A stretch of 32,986 nucleotides of DNA from Desulfovibrio porci (GCF_009696265.1 NZ_VUMH01000022.1:1-32986), one strand, 5' to 3'; positions 8,790 through 19,236 are shown, numbered from the stretch's first letter. Numbers and translations are program-made. Notes: generated by a model not told the origin, from the letters alone.

Positions 8790-11393
8790 TTATTCGCTTA
8801 TGAAAGCCAGCTTGCCGTCCTTCACCTCCACACGCACATGCTGGCCGTCGCGTATCCGGCCGCTGACCAGTTCGCGGGCCAGGGGCGTCTCCACGGCCTG
8901 TTGCAGGTAGCGCTTGAGCGGACGCGCGCCGTAGACCGGGTCGTAGGCCGCTTCGGCCACAAAGTCGCGGGCTTCGTCGCTCATGCTCAGCCTGATCTTG
9001 CGTTCTTCCAGCCGCGCGCGCAGACGCTTGAGCTGAAGTTCCACAATGCGGCCGATCTGGTCCCGCCTGAGCGGCAGGAAGACCACGGTTTCGTCCACGC
9101 GGTTGAGGAATTCCGGCCGGAAGTGGGCGCGCAATTCCTCCATGACCTGTTCCCGCGCCCCTTCCTTGAGCGCGCCGTCCGGCGCGATGCCGTCCAGCAG
9201 GTGCATGGAGCCGATGTTGGAGGTCATGATCACGATGCAGTTGCGGAAGTCCACGGTGCGGCCCTGACTATCCGTGAGCCGTCCGTCGTCCAGCAGTTGC
9301 AGCAGGGTGTTGAAGACGTCCGGGTGGGCCTTTTCGATTTCGTCGAAGAGGATCACGGAATAGGGCTTGCGACGCACGGCCTCGGTGAGCTGGCCGCCCT
9401 CGTCATACCCCACGTAGCCCGGAGGCGCGCCGATGAGCCGCGACACCGAATGCTTTTCCATGTATTCGCTCATGTCCAGACGGACCATATTGTCTTCCGT
9501 GTCGAAGAGCGCCTCGGCCAGAGCTTTGGAAAGCTCGGTCTTGCCCACGCCCGTGGGCCCCAGGAAGATAAAGGAACCTGTGGGCCGCGAGGGGTCGGAC
9601 AGACCGGCGCGGGCGCGCAGCACGGCGTCGGCCACGGCGGTGACCGCCTCGTCCTGCCCTACCACCCGCTCATGCAGCTGATCGGACAGGCGCAGCAGTT
9701 TTTCGCGCTCGGACTCCAGCAGCCGGGTCACCGGAATGCCGGTCCACTTGGCCACGATTTCGGCCACATCGTCGGGGCGCACCTCCTCGCGCAGCAGACG
9801 CGGGGCGTCGCCGTCCCGGCTTTCGCCTGAAGTGTCGGCCAGCTTTTTCTCCAGTTCCAGCAGCTTGGAATACTTGAGCTCGGCGGCCCGGTTCAGATCA
9901 TAGGCCCGCTCGGCCTGTTCGATGGCCAGCTTGGTCTGCTCGATCTGCTCCTTGATTTCGCGCACATTGTCGATGGAGCCCTTTTCGTTCTCCCACTGCT
10001 TACGCATGGCCGCCTGCTGGTTGCGCAGTTCGGCCAGTTCGTTTTCCAGGCGCTCCAGGCGTTCGCGCGAGGCTTCGTCCGTCTCGCGGCGCAGGGCTTC
10101 GCGCTCGATCTCCAGCTGCATGACCTTGCGGTTGACCTCGTCCAGGTCGGCCGGCAGGGAGTCAATCTCCGTGCGGATCATGGCCGCGGCCTCGTCGATG
10201 AGGTCAATGGCCTTATCCGGCAGCTGGCGGTCCGTGATGTAGCGGTGCGAAAGCACCACAGCCTCCACAATGGCCGAGTCGCTGATGCGCACGCCGTGGT
10301 GCACCTCGAAACGCTCCTTCAGGCCGCGCAGGATGGAGATGGCGTCCTCCACCGTGGGTTCTTCCACCATGACGGGCTGAAAGCGCCGCTCCAGGGCCGG
10401 GTCTTTTTCAATATACTTGCGGTACTCGTCCAGCGTGGTGGCGCCGATGCAGTGCAGTTCGCCGCGCGCCAGCATGGGTTTGAGCAGATTGCCCGCGTCC
10501 ATGGAGCCCTCGGTCTTGCCCGCGCCCACAATGGTGTGCAACTCGTCGATGAAGAGGATGATCCGGCCTTCGCTTTTCTCCACTTCATTGAGCACGGCCT
10601 TGAGCCGCTCCTCGAACTCGCCGCGGTACTTGGCGCCCGCGATGAGCGCGCCCATGTCCAGGGCGAAGAGTTTGCGGCCCTTGAGGCCCTCGGGCACGTC
10701 GCCCTTGACGATGCGGAAGGCCAGGCCTTCCACGATGGCGGTCTTGCCCACGCCCGCTTCGCCGATGAGCACCGGATTGTTCTTGGTGCGCCGGGACAGG
10801 ATGCGGATCACCCGGCGGATTTCCGCGTCGCGGCCGATAACCGGGTCCATCTTGCCCTGGCGCGCCGCGTCCACCAGGTCGCGCGCGTACTTGCTCAGGG
10901 CCTCAAACGTATCCTCGGGGTTGGCGCTGGTCACGCGCGCGCCGCCGCGCAGCTCTTCCATGGCTTTGACGAAGCCCGCGCGGGTGATCTTGTATTCCTT
11001 GAACGCCTGGCCCAGAGGCGAGGAAGGCTCCACGTCGGTCAGCGCGGCAAAAAGATGGTCCACGCTGACGTATTCGTCCTTCATCCGCCGGGCTTCATTC
11101 TGGGCTTCGCCCAGAACCTTGGCCAGACGCGGGGTGATCATGATCTTGGTGGGGTCCATGCCGCCGCCGGAAACCGAAGGCCGCTTGCGCAGCGAGGTTT
11201 CCAGAGCCACGGCCAAGGCCCTGGGCTGGATGCCCATATGTTCCAGAATACGGGGTACAATGCCGTTTTCCTGCTGTACCAGGGCCAGGGCCAGATGCTC
11301 GGCATCCGTCTCCTGATGGCCCATGCCCGCGGCGACGGTCTGGGCCTCGGTCACGGCCTCGCGGGCTTTTTCCGTAAATTTGTTGATGTCCAT
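8790..11393 (-). CDS. clpB: ATP-dependent disaggregase ClpB
   Basis: Hexameric cytosolic AAA+ chaperone that pulls proteins out of aggregates together with DnaK/DnaJ. 867 residues. N-terminal Clp repeat domain (about 1-150); first AAA+ module with Walker A GEAGVGKT and Walker [10 protein letters not shown]; middle coiled-coil domain (about 410-530), which distinguishes ClpB from ClpA/ClpC; second AAA+ module with Walker A GPTGVGKT and Walker [12 protein letters not shown]-terminal D2-small domain. The start at 11393 ([10 protein letters not shown]) has GGAGAG six nt upstream and is preferred over an ATG five codons earlier. Last gene of cbpA-cbpM-clpB; ends at a shared terminator. Confidence 0.97.
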   Translation of the reverse strand: MDINKFTEKAREAVTEAQTVAAGMGHQETDAEHLALALVQQENGIVPRILEHMGIQPRALAVALETSLRKRPSVSGGGMDPTKIMITPRLAKVLGEAQNEARRMKDEYVSVDHLFAALTDVEPSSPLGQAFKEYKITRAGFVKAMEELRGGARVTSANPEDTFEALSKYARDLVDAARQGKMDPVIGRDAEIRRVIRILSRRTKNNPVLIGEAGVGKTAIVEGLAFRIVKGDVPEGLKGRKLFALDMGALIAGAKYRGEFEERLKAVLNEVEKSEGRIILFIDELHTIVGAGKTEGSMDAGNLLKPMLARGELHCIGATTLDEYRKYIEKDPALERRFQPVMVEEPTVEDAISILRGLKERFEVHHGVRISDSAIVEAVVLSHRYITDRQLPDKAIDLIDEAAAMIRTEIDSLPADLDEVNRKVMQLEIEREALRRETDEASRERLERLENELAELRNQQAAMRKQWENEKGSIDNVREIKEQIEQTKLAIEQAERAYDLNRAAELKYSKLLELEKKLADTSGESRDGDAPRLLREEVRPDDVAEIVAKWTGIPVTRLLESEREKLLRLSDQLHERVVGQDEAVTAVADAVLRARAGLSDPSRPTGSFIFLGPTGVGKTELSKALAEALFDTEDNMVRLDMSEYMEKHSVSRLIGAPPGYVGYDEGGQLTEAVRRKPYSVILFDEIEKAHPDVFNTLLQLLDDGRLTDSQGRTVDFRNCIVIMTSNIGSMHLLDGIAPDGALKEGAREQVMEELRAHFRPEFLNRVDETVVFLPLRRDQIGRIVELQLKRLRARLEERKIRLSMSDEARDFVAEAAYDPVYGARPLKRYLQQAVETPLARELVSGRIRDGQHVRVEVKDGKLAFISE

Positions 11394-11409
11394 ATGCTCT
11401 CCACACAAT

Positions 11410-11427
11410 GCCGGGGGCAGCCCCGGC
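11410..11427 (-). promoter_or_regulatory. Hairpin between cbpM and clpB
   Basis: GCCGGGG/CCCCGGC stem of 7 bp with a 4-nt loop in the 58-bp gap before clpB. No T-run follows on the minus strand. It may be a processing or stability element that sets clpB level relative to the co-chaperones. Confidence 0.4.
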
Positions 11428-11451
11428 GTATATTTTCAACCGGCGGAACCG

Positions 11452-11766
11452 TTAATCTTCAAATCCCTGCAAACTGCGCACAGTGCGCTCCAGGACGTCG
11501 ATACGCTCCAGCAGGTCCACGATGATGGCGCCGCCCACCACGGGCAGCTCAAAGTCGCAGCAGATGCGTTCCAGCTTGCGGACCCTGTAAATGTCGGCAT
11601 CGCGGAACATCAGGACCTGCGTGGCGCTGGTCCGGCTTTCGATCCAGCCCAGCGCGACCAATTCCTGCAGGCGCTCCGGCGCGACGCCGGTAATCTCCAC
11701 AAATTCCTCCCAGGCCATGACCGTTGACGGCGCGGGCAGGGAGGGCGATTTTTTGGTCATACTCAT
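11452..11766 (-). CDS. cbpM: Chaperone modulator CbpM
   Basis: Small (104 residues) MerR-like helical protein of the CbpM family, which binds the J domain of CbpA and restrains its co-chaperone activity. The visible core is TGVAPERLQELVALGWIES, then the aromatic/charged segment FRDADIYRVRKLERI and a C-terminal helix IIVDLLERIDVLERTV, as in CbpM. The ATG at 11766 has a perfect GGAGG six nt upstream. It lies 17 bp after the cbpA stop and 58 bp before clpB, in the order expected for this set. Confidence 0.87.
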   Translation of the reverse strand: MSMTKKSPSLPAPSTVMAWEEFVEITGVAPERLQELVALGWIESRTSATQVLMFRDADIYRVRKLERICCDFELPVVGGAIIVDLLERIDVLERTVRSLQGFED

Positions 11767-11783
11767 ACTTCACCTCCACCTGG

Positions 11784-12731
11784 TCAGACGCGGGCTTTGA
11801 AGGACGAGACGTCCGCCAGCTTCCGCCAGAGCTCGCTCTCTTCCGCGCTCAACTGGGCGGGTACTTTGATCATCACCCGCGCCAGCAGATCGCCGCGATT
11901 GGCTCCGCTGCCCAGGCCCTTGCCGCGCAAGCGGAATTTACGGCCCGAACTGGAACCGGCCGGGATGCTCAACTCCACCTGCCCTTCAAGGGTGGGCACA
12001 GCCACCTTGGCGCCCAGCGCCGCTTCCCACGGGGCCAGGGCCACGTCGCAGTGCAGGTTTTCGCCCTCCACCTTGAACAGGGGATGCGGCAGATAGCGCA
12101 CCCGCAGGAACAGGTCGCCCGGCGTGCCGCCCGGCGCGGGGTCGCCCTGCCCGGCCAGCCGCAATTTGGCCCCTTCGCGGATGCCCGCGGGCACGTTGAC
12201 CTCCAGGGTCTTGGGGCCCTGCGGCATCTGCAGGGTCACGGTGCGGCGGCCGCCGCGCGAAGCTTCTTCCAGACTCAGGGGCAGCTCGGCCTCCACATCG
12301 CGGCCGCGCCGGGGCCGGGAGGAAAAACCGCCGAAGGGGTCGGGGCCGAACTGCGCCCCGCGCCCGCCGCCCGCGCCGCCTTGTGCCGCGCCGCCGAACA
12401 GGGTCTCGAAAAAGTCCGAAAAGCCGGAACCGTCAAAGCTTTTGCCGTTGAACGTGAAATGCACGTTCTCGAATCCGGGCTCGCCCTGGAATTGCTGGCC
12501 ATGCTGCCAGTCAGGACCGAGCTGGTCGTACAGTTTGCGCTTTTCCGGGTCCTTGAGGACTTCGTAGGCTTCGTTGATTTCCTTGAATTTCTCTTCAGCC
12601 TGCTTGTCGCCCGGATTAAGGTCCGGATGGTACTTGCGGGCCAGTTTTTTGTAGGCCTTGGAAATTTCCTCGGCCTTGGCTCCGCGTTCCACACCCAGAA
12701 GTTTGTAATAATCCTTATATGATACTGCCAT
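11784..12731 (-). CDS. cbpA: DnaJ-class co-chaperone CbpA
   Basis: J-domain protein of 315 residues that stimulates DnaK. J domain at residues 5-70 with the catalytic HPD in [11 protein letters not shown]; a Gly/Phe-rich linker (about 75-130); then the two beta-sandwich substrate-binding domains of DnaJ_C. The four CxxCxGxG zinc-finger repeats of true DnaJ are absent, so this is the CbpA type, in agreement with the neighbouring cbpM. Start at ATG 12731 ([14 protein letters not shown]) with GGGAGAG about 8 nt upstream; a longer frame to 12911 covers the leader and promoter. First gene of the operon. Confidence 0.93.
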   Translation of the reverse strand: MAVSYKDYYKLLGVERGAKAEEISKAYKKLARKYHPDLNPGDKQAEEKFKEINEAYEVLKDPEKRKLYDQLGPDWQHGQQFQGEPGFENVHFTFNGKSFDGSGFSDFFETLFGGAAQGGAGGGRGAQFGPDPFGGFSSRPRRGRDVEAELPLSLEEASRGGRRTVTLQMPQGPKTLEVNVPAGIREGAKLRLAGQGDPAPGGTPGDLFLRVRYLPHPLFKVEGENLHCDVALAPWEAALGAKVAVPTLEGQVELSIPAGSSSGRKFRLRGKGLGSGANRGDLLARVMIKVPAQLSAEESELWRKLADVSSFKARV

Positions 12732-12800
12732 GTTTTGCTCTCCCCCGTACGGGTGTGGCCGCATATTCCGCATCGGGACAATGCTTCGACGCGGGAATGT

Positions 12801-12882
12801 GCGGCGGCGGGCAACGCCCGCCTGCTCTCGGGAACCAATGGTTCCAGGCGCCCGCCCCACGGGGCATGACGCTCTATCATGC
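12801..12882 (-). promoter_or_regulatory. Palindrome-rich leader of cbpA-cbpM-clpB
   Basis: The region between the start of transcription (near 12877) and cbpA holds in turn GCATGA/TCATGC (12864-12882), GCCCC/GGGGC (12854-12865), a perfect 15-bp palindrome GGAACCA-N-TGGTTCC (12831-12845) and a 7-bp stem GGCGGGC/GCCCGCC (12806-12822). The 15-bp palindrome looks more like a protein-binding site than an RNA hairpin because its loop is one base. It is not a CIRCE element. Confidence 0.5.
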
Positions 12883-12883
12883 A

Positions 12884-12911
12884 AGAATAAGGCCGTTACG
12901 AGCTGCGTCAA
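12884..12911 (-). promoter_or_regulatory. Promoter of the cbpA-cbpM-clpB operon
   Basis: Minus strand: -35 TTGACG (12911-12906), spacer 16, -10 TATTCT (12889-12884). The form is sigma-70; the sequence around the -10 (GGCCTTATTCT) resembles a sigma-32 site only weakly. Predicted start near 12877, giving a 5' leader of about 146 nt. Confidence 0.65.
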
Positions 12912-13081
12912 TATGCGAATATAAGAAAAACGGCGGGCTTACCCACGCTCGCTGCTTTCAGCAAATGAGCCCGGCATCCCGAAAATTTGCCGGAGGGATG
13001 CGCATGGGGGGGGCGTCACGGACGTCGCGGATATCCTTGATTCCTGTCTTGCCGGTCCGTTCCTGGTGAAGCTGAACGTCG
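12912..13081 (-). other. Spacer downstream of the sigma-54 activator
   Basis: No gene recognised. On the minus strand there is a 7-bp stem GCATCCC/GGGATGC (12974-13001) with a 14-nt loop but no T-run, and a run of eight G on the plus strand near 13005-13012. A terminator for the activator gene is not clear. Confidence 0.35.
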
Positions 13082-16000
13082 TTACCGTATGCCGTAGCGC
13101 TTGAGCTTCGCATAGACGGTAGGACGACTCATTTTGAGAATGGCTTCGATCCCATGGCTGCCGCAAATCCTGCCGTTGGTCTTTTCCAGCAGATAGGCCA
13201 TATAGCGCTTTTCAAGCGTCTCCATACTCGGCAGGTCCGCAAACAGGCCCTCTGTCTCATGCCCAACGCGCTCGCCTGTGTCGAGAGGCGGGAGCAGAAA
13301 GGAAAAATCGAGTTTGTTGCCGTCGCTCAATACGGCCGCGCGCTCCATCACGCTCTTGAGCTCGCGGATATTGCCGGGCCAGCGGTACATTTTGAGAAGC
13401 CGCACGTGTTCGGGAGTGAGTGAAGGTAAGTTGCGTCCATAACGTTGCCGGAATGCCTCGAGAAACGAGGCGGCGAGGATGGGAATATCCTCGGGGCGCT
13501 CGCGCAGGGGGGGCAGGGTCAGAGGAAGCACAGAGATACGGAAAAACAGGTCTTCCCGGAACCGTTTTTCCCGCACTTCTTTCCAGAGATCCTTGTTGGT
13601 GGCCGCCAGCAGGCGAAACCGGGACGTGCGTTCCCGGACGCCGCCGACGCGGACAAATGTTTTCTCCTGCAGTACCCGGAGCAGCTTCGCCTGAAGCGGC
13701 AGCGGGATATCCCCCACTTCGTCGATGAACAGGGTTCCGTTGTCGGCAAGCTCAAAAAAGCCGATTTTCCGGGTGGACGCCCCGGTGAACGCCCCTTTTT
13801 CATGCCCGAAGAACAGGCTTTCAAACAGCGTTTCCGGCGTGCTGACCGGATGAACCGCGACAAACGGCCCCTTGCTGCCGCTCATGGCATGTATCCGGCG
13901 CGCGAGAACTTCCTTGCCCACGCCGGTTTCCCCGAGAAGCAGAATGGACAGATCCGTGGCCGCCGCATGACGGATGTGTTCCAGCAGTTCCCGCATCTGA
14001 CTGCCGTAATACTCAATGCTGTGTTCCTCGTTTGCCTGCATGCTTACGCTGATGTGTTCCGCGCAGGCTTTTTTAAGCTTTTCCGCATAACGCTGCAGAC
14101 GCAGGAAAGAAAGCAGCTCAGCCGACAGACTCCTTGAGAGGATGTCCAGCTGCGGCTCGCAGGCTTCGGAAAAAATCTTGCGTGTGTTCGGGCTGGAGAG
14201 GACGAAGAAAAGTTTCTCCTGTTCCGCCGCCACAGGCAGGCAGAGCAGGCATTGCGTGCCGGTCCGGAGGCGTTTCGGCTGCCCGTCGGCAGCGGCCCGC
14301 GCCAGCAGGCCCTCATAGAGCGGGACGGAAACGCAGGCTTCCCGGATGTTGCAGGCCGTGACAAAACCCGCTCCCTCCTTGCCCATGCGCAAGGCCATTC
14401 CCCATTGGGCGTCCAGTTCCACGGTGACGAGGTTGAGCAGCAGCACGAAGAAATCGTCGAGCGTCTCCACGGAAACCCGGGAAAGAAAGGCGGAGCAGGC
14501 CTCGGCGGCCTTGTGCGCCCATTTGGGAGCGAGCCGCGCGGGAAAAAGCGGCTCCACGGCGGACGCACCGGGAAAGAAGGGATAACCGGAATAGTCCGCG
14601 CAGGTATAGTCCCGGAGCAGGGAAAGGGCTTTGCCCCGGAGCGCGGCGGCGTTTGCCGGATCGGCATGGGCCATGTACAGCCATGTTTTTGCGAGCTCGC
14701 AGGGCATGTCGTTCTCGCGGAACAGGGCGGCGCTCATTTCCAGCAGGGGGAGCGCGCCCGCCCGGTCGCCTTCGGCCTTGTTGAGCATAGCGCGCGTGCG
14801 CAGGGCAAAGGCCCGGATGGATTCGCTCGAACTGGCCAGCCCGCGCTCCAGATCCTCTTCAAGGGAAAAGCCCTCGAAATCGGGAAGTCCGTGGAGCCGG
14901 TAGTGCAGGTGCAGGTCCCAGAACCATGACACGGGGTAGCTGGCGGAAATGCCGTGCCGCGCGGCCAGGGAAAGCAGCTTGCCCATCATGCGGTGCGACT
15001 GCCGGATGCGCCCCGCCAAGAGCTGAAAGCGCGCCAGCACATGGCAGGCGAGAAGATAGGGACGCGTTTCGCTGTGCGGCGCGAGCGCGCACAGGCTTTC
15101 CGTGACGCGCTCCAGTCCTTTTTCCGTATCGCCGTTCTCAAAAAGAACGATCGCGTGGTAGATGTTCCAGGTGCGGAGACTGTGGGGGCTTTTCCGCCCC
15201 AACGTGTTGCGCACGGCCTCGCACAGTCCGAGGGAAAAGGCGCAGTGCCCCAGATACAGGGAGGCCGCGCAGGCCCCGTACGTATACAGGTACCGGATGG
15301 CGTCGCTGAGATAAAAATGGGATTTCCTGGCCCGGAGCTGGGCGTGATAGTGCATGAAGGTCCGGCAGCCGTTGAACTGGGGATTGGCCATGAAGTAAAG
15401 CCGCATTTCCGACAGCTCCGCATCGTTGATGCGTTGCAGCCTCTCCAGCAGGCGTTCCCGCACCGCATGTCCCCGGTCCGAGCGCATCTGATCGGACAGC
15501 AGTCCCTCCAGCATGCATTCCATGACGTCCACCAGGCACAGCACCCGCTCGTTTCCCCGCCGCTCGGCCGTTTCCCGGATGTCCGCGATCAGCCGCAGCA
15601 TGAGAGGTTGCTTGATTTCGAGCAGGATGACGTAGGTGCAGCAGGAACAGACCGCTTTCAAAAAATGATTATATTCGCTGTCGCTGAAGGCGGCGTCTTT
15701 CTGCCCGGCAAGTCGGGTCATGCCGATTTCAAGGAGCGCGCCGAGTTCGGTGACGGCGCTCCGCGCAAGCAGACCCGGCAGGCTGTCCAGCAGATTGCGG
15801 ATGCCCGTGAGACGGTCGTCCCCGGCCAGTTGAAGAAGCCCTTCCACGAACGGCGTTGCGGGCCGGCCCGCAAGACGCTCCCGGAGCGCCCGGAGAAGAC
15901 GCTCCGCTTTCTCCCTCCCGAAATGCCGCCAGAGGCTTTCGCCTTCCCGGCCATGTATTTCACCCGTTTCCGGAAGCTTCCCCAGAGCCTCCCTGACGGT

Positions 16001-16114
16001 TTCGGCGTCCTGCCCCGCATACCGGGCGAGCGCGTCCAGCGGAGCGCCCTCGGCCAAAAGGGACAAAACAACCCTGAGAAACAGGGGAAGCAGGTGGGGC
16101 GGCAGTGCCGACAT
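13082..16114 (-). CDS. Sigma-54-dependent transcriptional activator with large N-terminal sensory region
   Basis: Enhancer-binding protein of 1010 residues. Residues 1 to about 540 are helical, TPR/HEAT-like (reminiscent of MalT-type sensor regions); about 550-680 look like a GAF domain; the AAA+ sigma-54 interaction domain spans about 690-920 with Walker A GETGVGKE (near 728), the sigma-54 contact loop GAFTGA (774-779), and Walker [11 protein letters not shown]; the C-terminus has a Fis-type helix-turn-helix ([19 protein letters not shown]). There is no receiver domain, so control is probably by ligand or protein contact. Divergent from the amidohydrolase gene, which has a -24/-12 promoter. 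ATG at 16114 has AGGA about 9 nt upstream. Confidence 0.92.
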   Translation of the reverse strand: MSALPPHLLPLFLRVVLSLLAEGAPLDALARYAGQDAETVREALGKLPETGEIHGREGESLWRHFGREKAERLLRALRERLAGRPATPFVEGLLQLAGDDRLTGIRNLLDSLPGLLARSAVTELGALLEIGMTRLAGQKDAAFSDSEYNHFLKAVCSCCTYVILLEIKQPLMLRLIADIRETAERRGNERVLCLVDVMECMLEGLLSDQMRSDRGHAVRERLLERLQRINDAELSEMRLYFMANPQFNGCRTFMHYHAQLRARKSHFYLSDAIRYLYTYGACAASLYLGHCAFSLGLCEAVRNTLGRKSPHSLRTWNIYHAIVLFENGDTEKGLERVTESLCALAPHSETRPYLLACHVLARFQLLAGRIRQSHRMMGKLLSLAARHGISASYPVSWFWDLHLHYRLHGLPDFEGFSLEEDLERGLASSSESIRAFALRTRAMLNKAEGDRAGALPLLEMSAALFRENDMPCELAKTWLYMAHADPANAAALRGKALSLLRDYTCADYSGYPFFPGASAVEPLFPARLAPKWAHKAAEACSAFLSRVSVETLDDFFVLLLNLVTVELDAQWGMALRMGKEGAGFVTACNIREACVSVPLYEGLLARAAADGQPKRLRTGTQCLLCLPVAAEQEKLFFVLSSPNTRKIFSEACEPQLDILSRSLSAELLSFLRLQRYAEKLKKACAEHISVSMQANEEHSIEYYGSQMRELLEHIRHAAATDLSILLLGETGVGKEVLARRIHAMSGSKGPFVAVHPVSTPETLFESLFFGHEKGAFTGASTRKIGFFELADNGTLFIDEVGDIPLPLQAKLLRVLQEKTFVRVGGVRERTSRFRLLAATNKDLWKEVREKRFREDLFFRISVLPLTLPPLRERPEDIPILAASFLEAFRQRYGRNLPSLTPEHVRLLKMYRWPGNIRELKSVMERAAVLSDGNKLDFSFLLPPLDTGERVGHETEGLFADLPSMETLEKRYMAYLLEKTNGRICGSHGIEAILKMSRPTVYAKLKRYGIR

Positions 16115-16175
16115 GGAGCATATCCTTTTTTGAGCATTCCCGGCAGCGCGATAAAAAATCGAGAAAAGAGGTAAA

Positions 16176-16222
16176 AAATTTAATCAATTTATTTCTTCTT
16201 TTCTTTCATAATATCGTATTAT
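16176..16222. promoter_or_regulatory. Candidate upstream activator sites
   Basis: Two short inverted repeats in A/T-rich DNA: AAATT-N5-AATTT (16176-16190) and ATAATA-TCG-TATTAT (16208-16222). They lie 40-90 bp upstream of the -24 element, a usual distance for activator or IHF binding. A/T-rich DNA makes chance palindromes likely. Confidence 0.35.
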
Positions 16223-16260
16223 TTTCCCTAATGCAGTGGAATAGCGCCATAACCGCCTTT

Positions 16261-16276
16261 TAGCACGGCATTTGCA
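16261..16276 (+). promoter_or_regulatory. Sigma-54 (-24/-12) promoter of the amidohydrolase gene
   Basis: TAGCAC, 5 bp, TTGCA, followed by C. Against the consensus TGGCAC-N5-TTGCA only one base differs (A for G at -25); the critical GC of the -12 element is intact. Predicted start near 16288, 39 nt before the ATG. The neighbouring sigma-54 activator supports it. Confidence 0.7.
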
Positions 16277-16326
16277 CAGTGATGATAAAGTTGGCGTATT
16301 ATTTTACAACCGATAAAGGAGCAGAT

Positions 16327-19170
16327 ATGGCATTTCGGATGAAAACTTTGTTCTGCGCCATGGGTCTGGCGCTGGTTCTCGGCGGCGGAGGGCCGGCGCA
16401 CGCGGCGGCGCTGAAGGCCGATACAGTGTATCATGGCGGAAACATCTATACTGTTACAGAAGACTTTCATAAGCCGTCCGCCCTGGACAAACCCCACATG
16501 GCTGAAGTCGTCGCGACGCTGGGCGGAAAAATCGTATTTGTCGGAAGCGAGGCGCAGGCCAGGACGCAAGGATTTTTCGACCCGAACAATGTCGGCAAAA
16601 TCGTTGACCTCAAGGGCAAGTCCATGCTGCCCGGTTTTGTGGACGGGCACAGCCACTTCCCCAATCAGGGCCGGATCGATCTCTTTCAGGTCAACCTGAA
16701 CAGCCCGCCCATCGGCGCCATGAACAGCATTGTTGAGGACTACATCCCGGCGCTGGCGGCGCGAGCGGCCCAGACCGAAAAGGGCAAGGTGGTCGACGGC
16801 GTGGGTTATGACGACACGCTGGTCAAGGAGCGCCGCCACCCCACCAAGGAGGATCTCGACAAGGCGAGCCTCGACCATCCCATCGTGGTGCTGCATACCT
16901 CCGAGCATCTGCGCGCCGCAAACAGCCTTGCGCTCAAGAACTCCGGCATTGACTCCAAAGATATCAACGCCGACGGCGTGTATGTGAGGAACGGCGTCGA
17001 ATACCCCGGCGTGCGGACCCGCAAGGCCGCCGACGGCTCCTGGGAACTGACGGGCGTCTTCGCGGAATCGGCGGCCATGGGCCTTCTCAGCGCGGGTGAC
17101 GCCCCGGCCGTGACCAACAAGGGCGTGAAGGCCGTGGCCCGCACGTCGCAGGTCTATGCGGCGGCGGGCGTGACCACCGCCGACCAGGGCGCGGGAACCT
17201 TCGCCATGCCCGCAGGTTTCGGCCCCGACGGCAAGATTACGTCGTACACCGGGTACAACCTCGGCGAAGTGCAGGGCGGCCTTCAGCAGGGCGTCATGGA
17301 CATACGTCTTATCCTGCACCCCTTCGGCTACATGAATATCGGGAATATCTTCGATCTCGGCGAAGTTTCCCGCATGTCCCTCGGCTGGACCGGCGACGGC
17401 TACAAGGTAAAAGGCGCTGATTCGCCTTCCGTCGGTGACGACATCACCAGCCTGAGCCTGAAAAACGTGCAGGGCGGCGAAGCGCCCAAAGGCTTGCCCG
17501 CGGACCGCATTTTCCTGGGCGCCTGGAAGTTCGTGTATGACGGTTCGAACCAGGGCTATACCGGCTATTTCAAGACGCCCGGCTACTGGGACCCTGCGTG
17601 GGGCGGGTATGAACCCGGCTACAACGGTCTGCCGAGCGCCGTGACCTATTCCAGGGAAAAGCTGGAAGAGATGGTCGATTTCTACCACGCCATGGCCGAG
17701 CCGATCGAAATCCACACCAACGGCAGCCAGGCGTCGGAAGACTTCATCACAGCGGTGGAAAAAGCCGTTGCGGCCCATCCTGACGTCAAGGATACGCGCC
17801 ACACGTCGATCCATGCCCAGATGATGGAACGCCAGCATATCGAACGTCTTGTGGGCGACTATTCCAAGCTCGACGCCACCAGGGACATGTACAACAACCT
17901 GTCCGGCACCGCCGTGGATACCGGCCTGCGCGCCGCCCTCGGCAACGGGCAGCTGATGCGCGATCAGAACCTGATCAACTCCTACTTCATCAATCATGCG
18001 TATTTCTGGGGCGACCGCCATCTGGAAATCTTCATGGGGCCCGGCCGCGGCAAGAACATGAATCCCGCAGGCTGGAGCGTCGCCATGGACAACCTGTACA
18101 CGTTCCATAACGACACCACCGTGACTCCGATTTCGCCGCTCCGCAGCCTCCAGTCGGCTGTGGAACGCCGTTCCGCTCCCACATCGCTCGGCGCGGGCGG
18201 CACGCTGGTCAGCGGCCAGGGCAAGGACCTCGACGCCGTCGCCTCTTATCCCGAAGTGAAGGGCGGCGCGGAAAAACCCTTCTGGAACTACGACCAGCGC
18301 ATCAACGTCCTGCAGGCCCTGCACGGCCTCACCATTGTGCCCGCCTACCAGAACCGCATTGAGGACCGGGTGGGCTCCATCGCGACCGGCAAGTTCGCCG
18401 ACTTCGTCATTCTCGACCAGAGCCCGTTCAATGCCGCTCCCGGACAATTGGCCGCAATACGCGTGGCTTCCACCATTGTGGGCGACAAGGTCGTGTACGG
18501 CGTGCTGCCCGATTCCGAAAGCTTCGTTTCGCAGCTCAACGTCGCGTACATGCAGCCCAATGGCGTGACTCCGTCCAATTTCCAGTATGAAGTCATTGAT
18601 TCGGCCACGGCCGAGAAAAAGTATGCCTCGCTCCCCAAGGGGAGCAACCGCTTTGGAACCTTCTCCTTCACATGCGAGGCGCCCGCGGGCAAGAGCGCCG
18701 TCTTTCAGATGAATTTTCTGGGCAACAACGCCACGGTCAGCGAATTCAGCCTGTACAAGCTGAGCGAAAACCGGGCCGCCACCTACACTTACGGAATGCC
18801 TTCCAACGACGAACTGCCCGTTGCTTCGGGCAAGTGGTGGATCGCCGACATCGACGCGCCGACCAGAGCTCTTGAGCCTTCCGACACTCTGGTGATGGAT
18901 CATAGCTACATCGCGTTCTTCGTCATTGCGGACGATGACCCGGTCTTCGACGCGGACAAATCCTCCGGCAAAATTGCGGATCCGGTGGCTCTTGCCAGCA
19001 CGGGTCCGCTTCCCCGGAACGGCCGGGGCGGCTCTCCCGCCGGCGGCGGCGACGGAAGCGGAGGCGGATGCACCGTCGGCTCCACGCCGGCGTATGATCT
19101 GCTGTTCCTCCTGCTCGGACTGGGCATGATAGCCGCCATCCGCATATGGCGCGGACGCGGCAACGCATAG
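16327..19170 (+). CDS. Exported amidohydrolase with C-terminal Cys-type sorting signal
   Basis: Protein of 947 residues. Signal peptide at 1-27, with a hydrophobic core and a PAHAA cleavage site. Residues 30 to about 740 are an amidohydrolase-3 (YtcJ-like) metal-dependent hydrolase: the first metal ligands are His108 and His110 in VDGHSHF, with later EIHTNG and ADFVILDQSPF near the end of the domain. Substrate is unknown. Residues 745-890 form an extra beta-rich domain. The tail has a Gly-rich spacer, Cys915 (GGGCTVGST), a hydrophobic helix (about 923-938) and the basic end RIWRGRGNA. This is the layout of sorting signals such as MYXO-CTERM and JDVT-CTERM. ATG at 16327 follows AAAGGAG. Transcribed from a sigma-54 promoter and convergent with a CPBP protease gene. 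Confidence 0.88.
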   Translation: MAFRMKTLFCAMGLALVLGGGGPAHAAALKADTVYHGGNIYTVTEDFHKPSALDKPHMAEVVATLGGKIVFVGSEAQARTQGFFDPNNVGKIVDLKGKSMLPGFVDGHSHFPNQGRIDLFQVNLNSPPIGAMNSIVEDYIPALAARAAQTEKGKVVDGVGYDDTLVKERRHPTKEDLDKASLDHPIVVLHTSEHLRAANSLALKNSGIDSKDINADGVYVRNGVEYPGVRTRKAADGSWELTGVFAESAAMGLLSAGDAPAVTNKGVKAVARTSQVYAAAGVTTADQGAGTFAMPAGFGPDGKITSYTGYNLGEVQGGLQQGVMDIRLILHPFGYMNIGNIFDLGEVSRMSLGWTGDGYKVKGADSPSVGDDITSLSLKNVQGGEAPKGLPADRIFLGAWKFVYDGSNQGYTGYFKTPGYWDPAWGGYEPGYNGLPSAVTYSREKLEEMVDFYHAMAEPIEIHTNGSQASEDFITAVEKAVAAHPDVKDTRHTSIHAQMMERQHIERLVGDYSKLDATRDMYNNLSGTAVDTGLRAALGNGQLMRDQNLINSYFINHAYFWGDRHLEIFMGPGRGKNMNPAGWSVAMDNLYTFHNDTTVTPISPLRSLQSAVERRSAPTSLGAGGTLVSGQGKDLDAVASYPEVKGGAEKPFWNYDQRINVLQALHGLTIVPAYQNRIEDRVGSIATGKFADFVILDQSPFNAAPGQLAAIRVASTIVGDKVVYGVLPDSESFVSQLNVAYMQPNGVTPSNFQYEVIDSATAEKKYASLPKGSNRFGTFSFTCEAPAGKSAVFQMNFLGNNATVSEFSLYKLSENRAATYTYGMPSNDELPVASGKWWIADIDAPTRALEPSDTLVMDHSYIAFFVIADDDPVFDADKSSGKIADPVALASTGPLPRNGRGGSPAGGGDGSGGGCTVGSTPAYDLLFLLLGLGMIAAIRIWRGRGNA

Positions 19171-19236
19171 CGCCTGTCCAACGGTTTTATGCGGGGCAAA
19201 GCTTTTTCCCTTCATTGACATGCCTTTTTTCATCAC

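Noticed and set aside
8715..9830. A 371-codon plus-strand open frame opposite clpB
   Set aside because: Shadow of the strongly conserved clpB coding sequence.
12974..13001. Terminator for the sigma-54 activator gene
   Set aside because: A 7-bp stem exists but its loop is 14 nt and no T-run follows.
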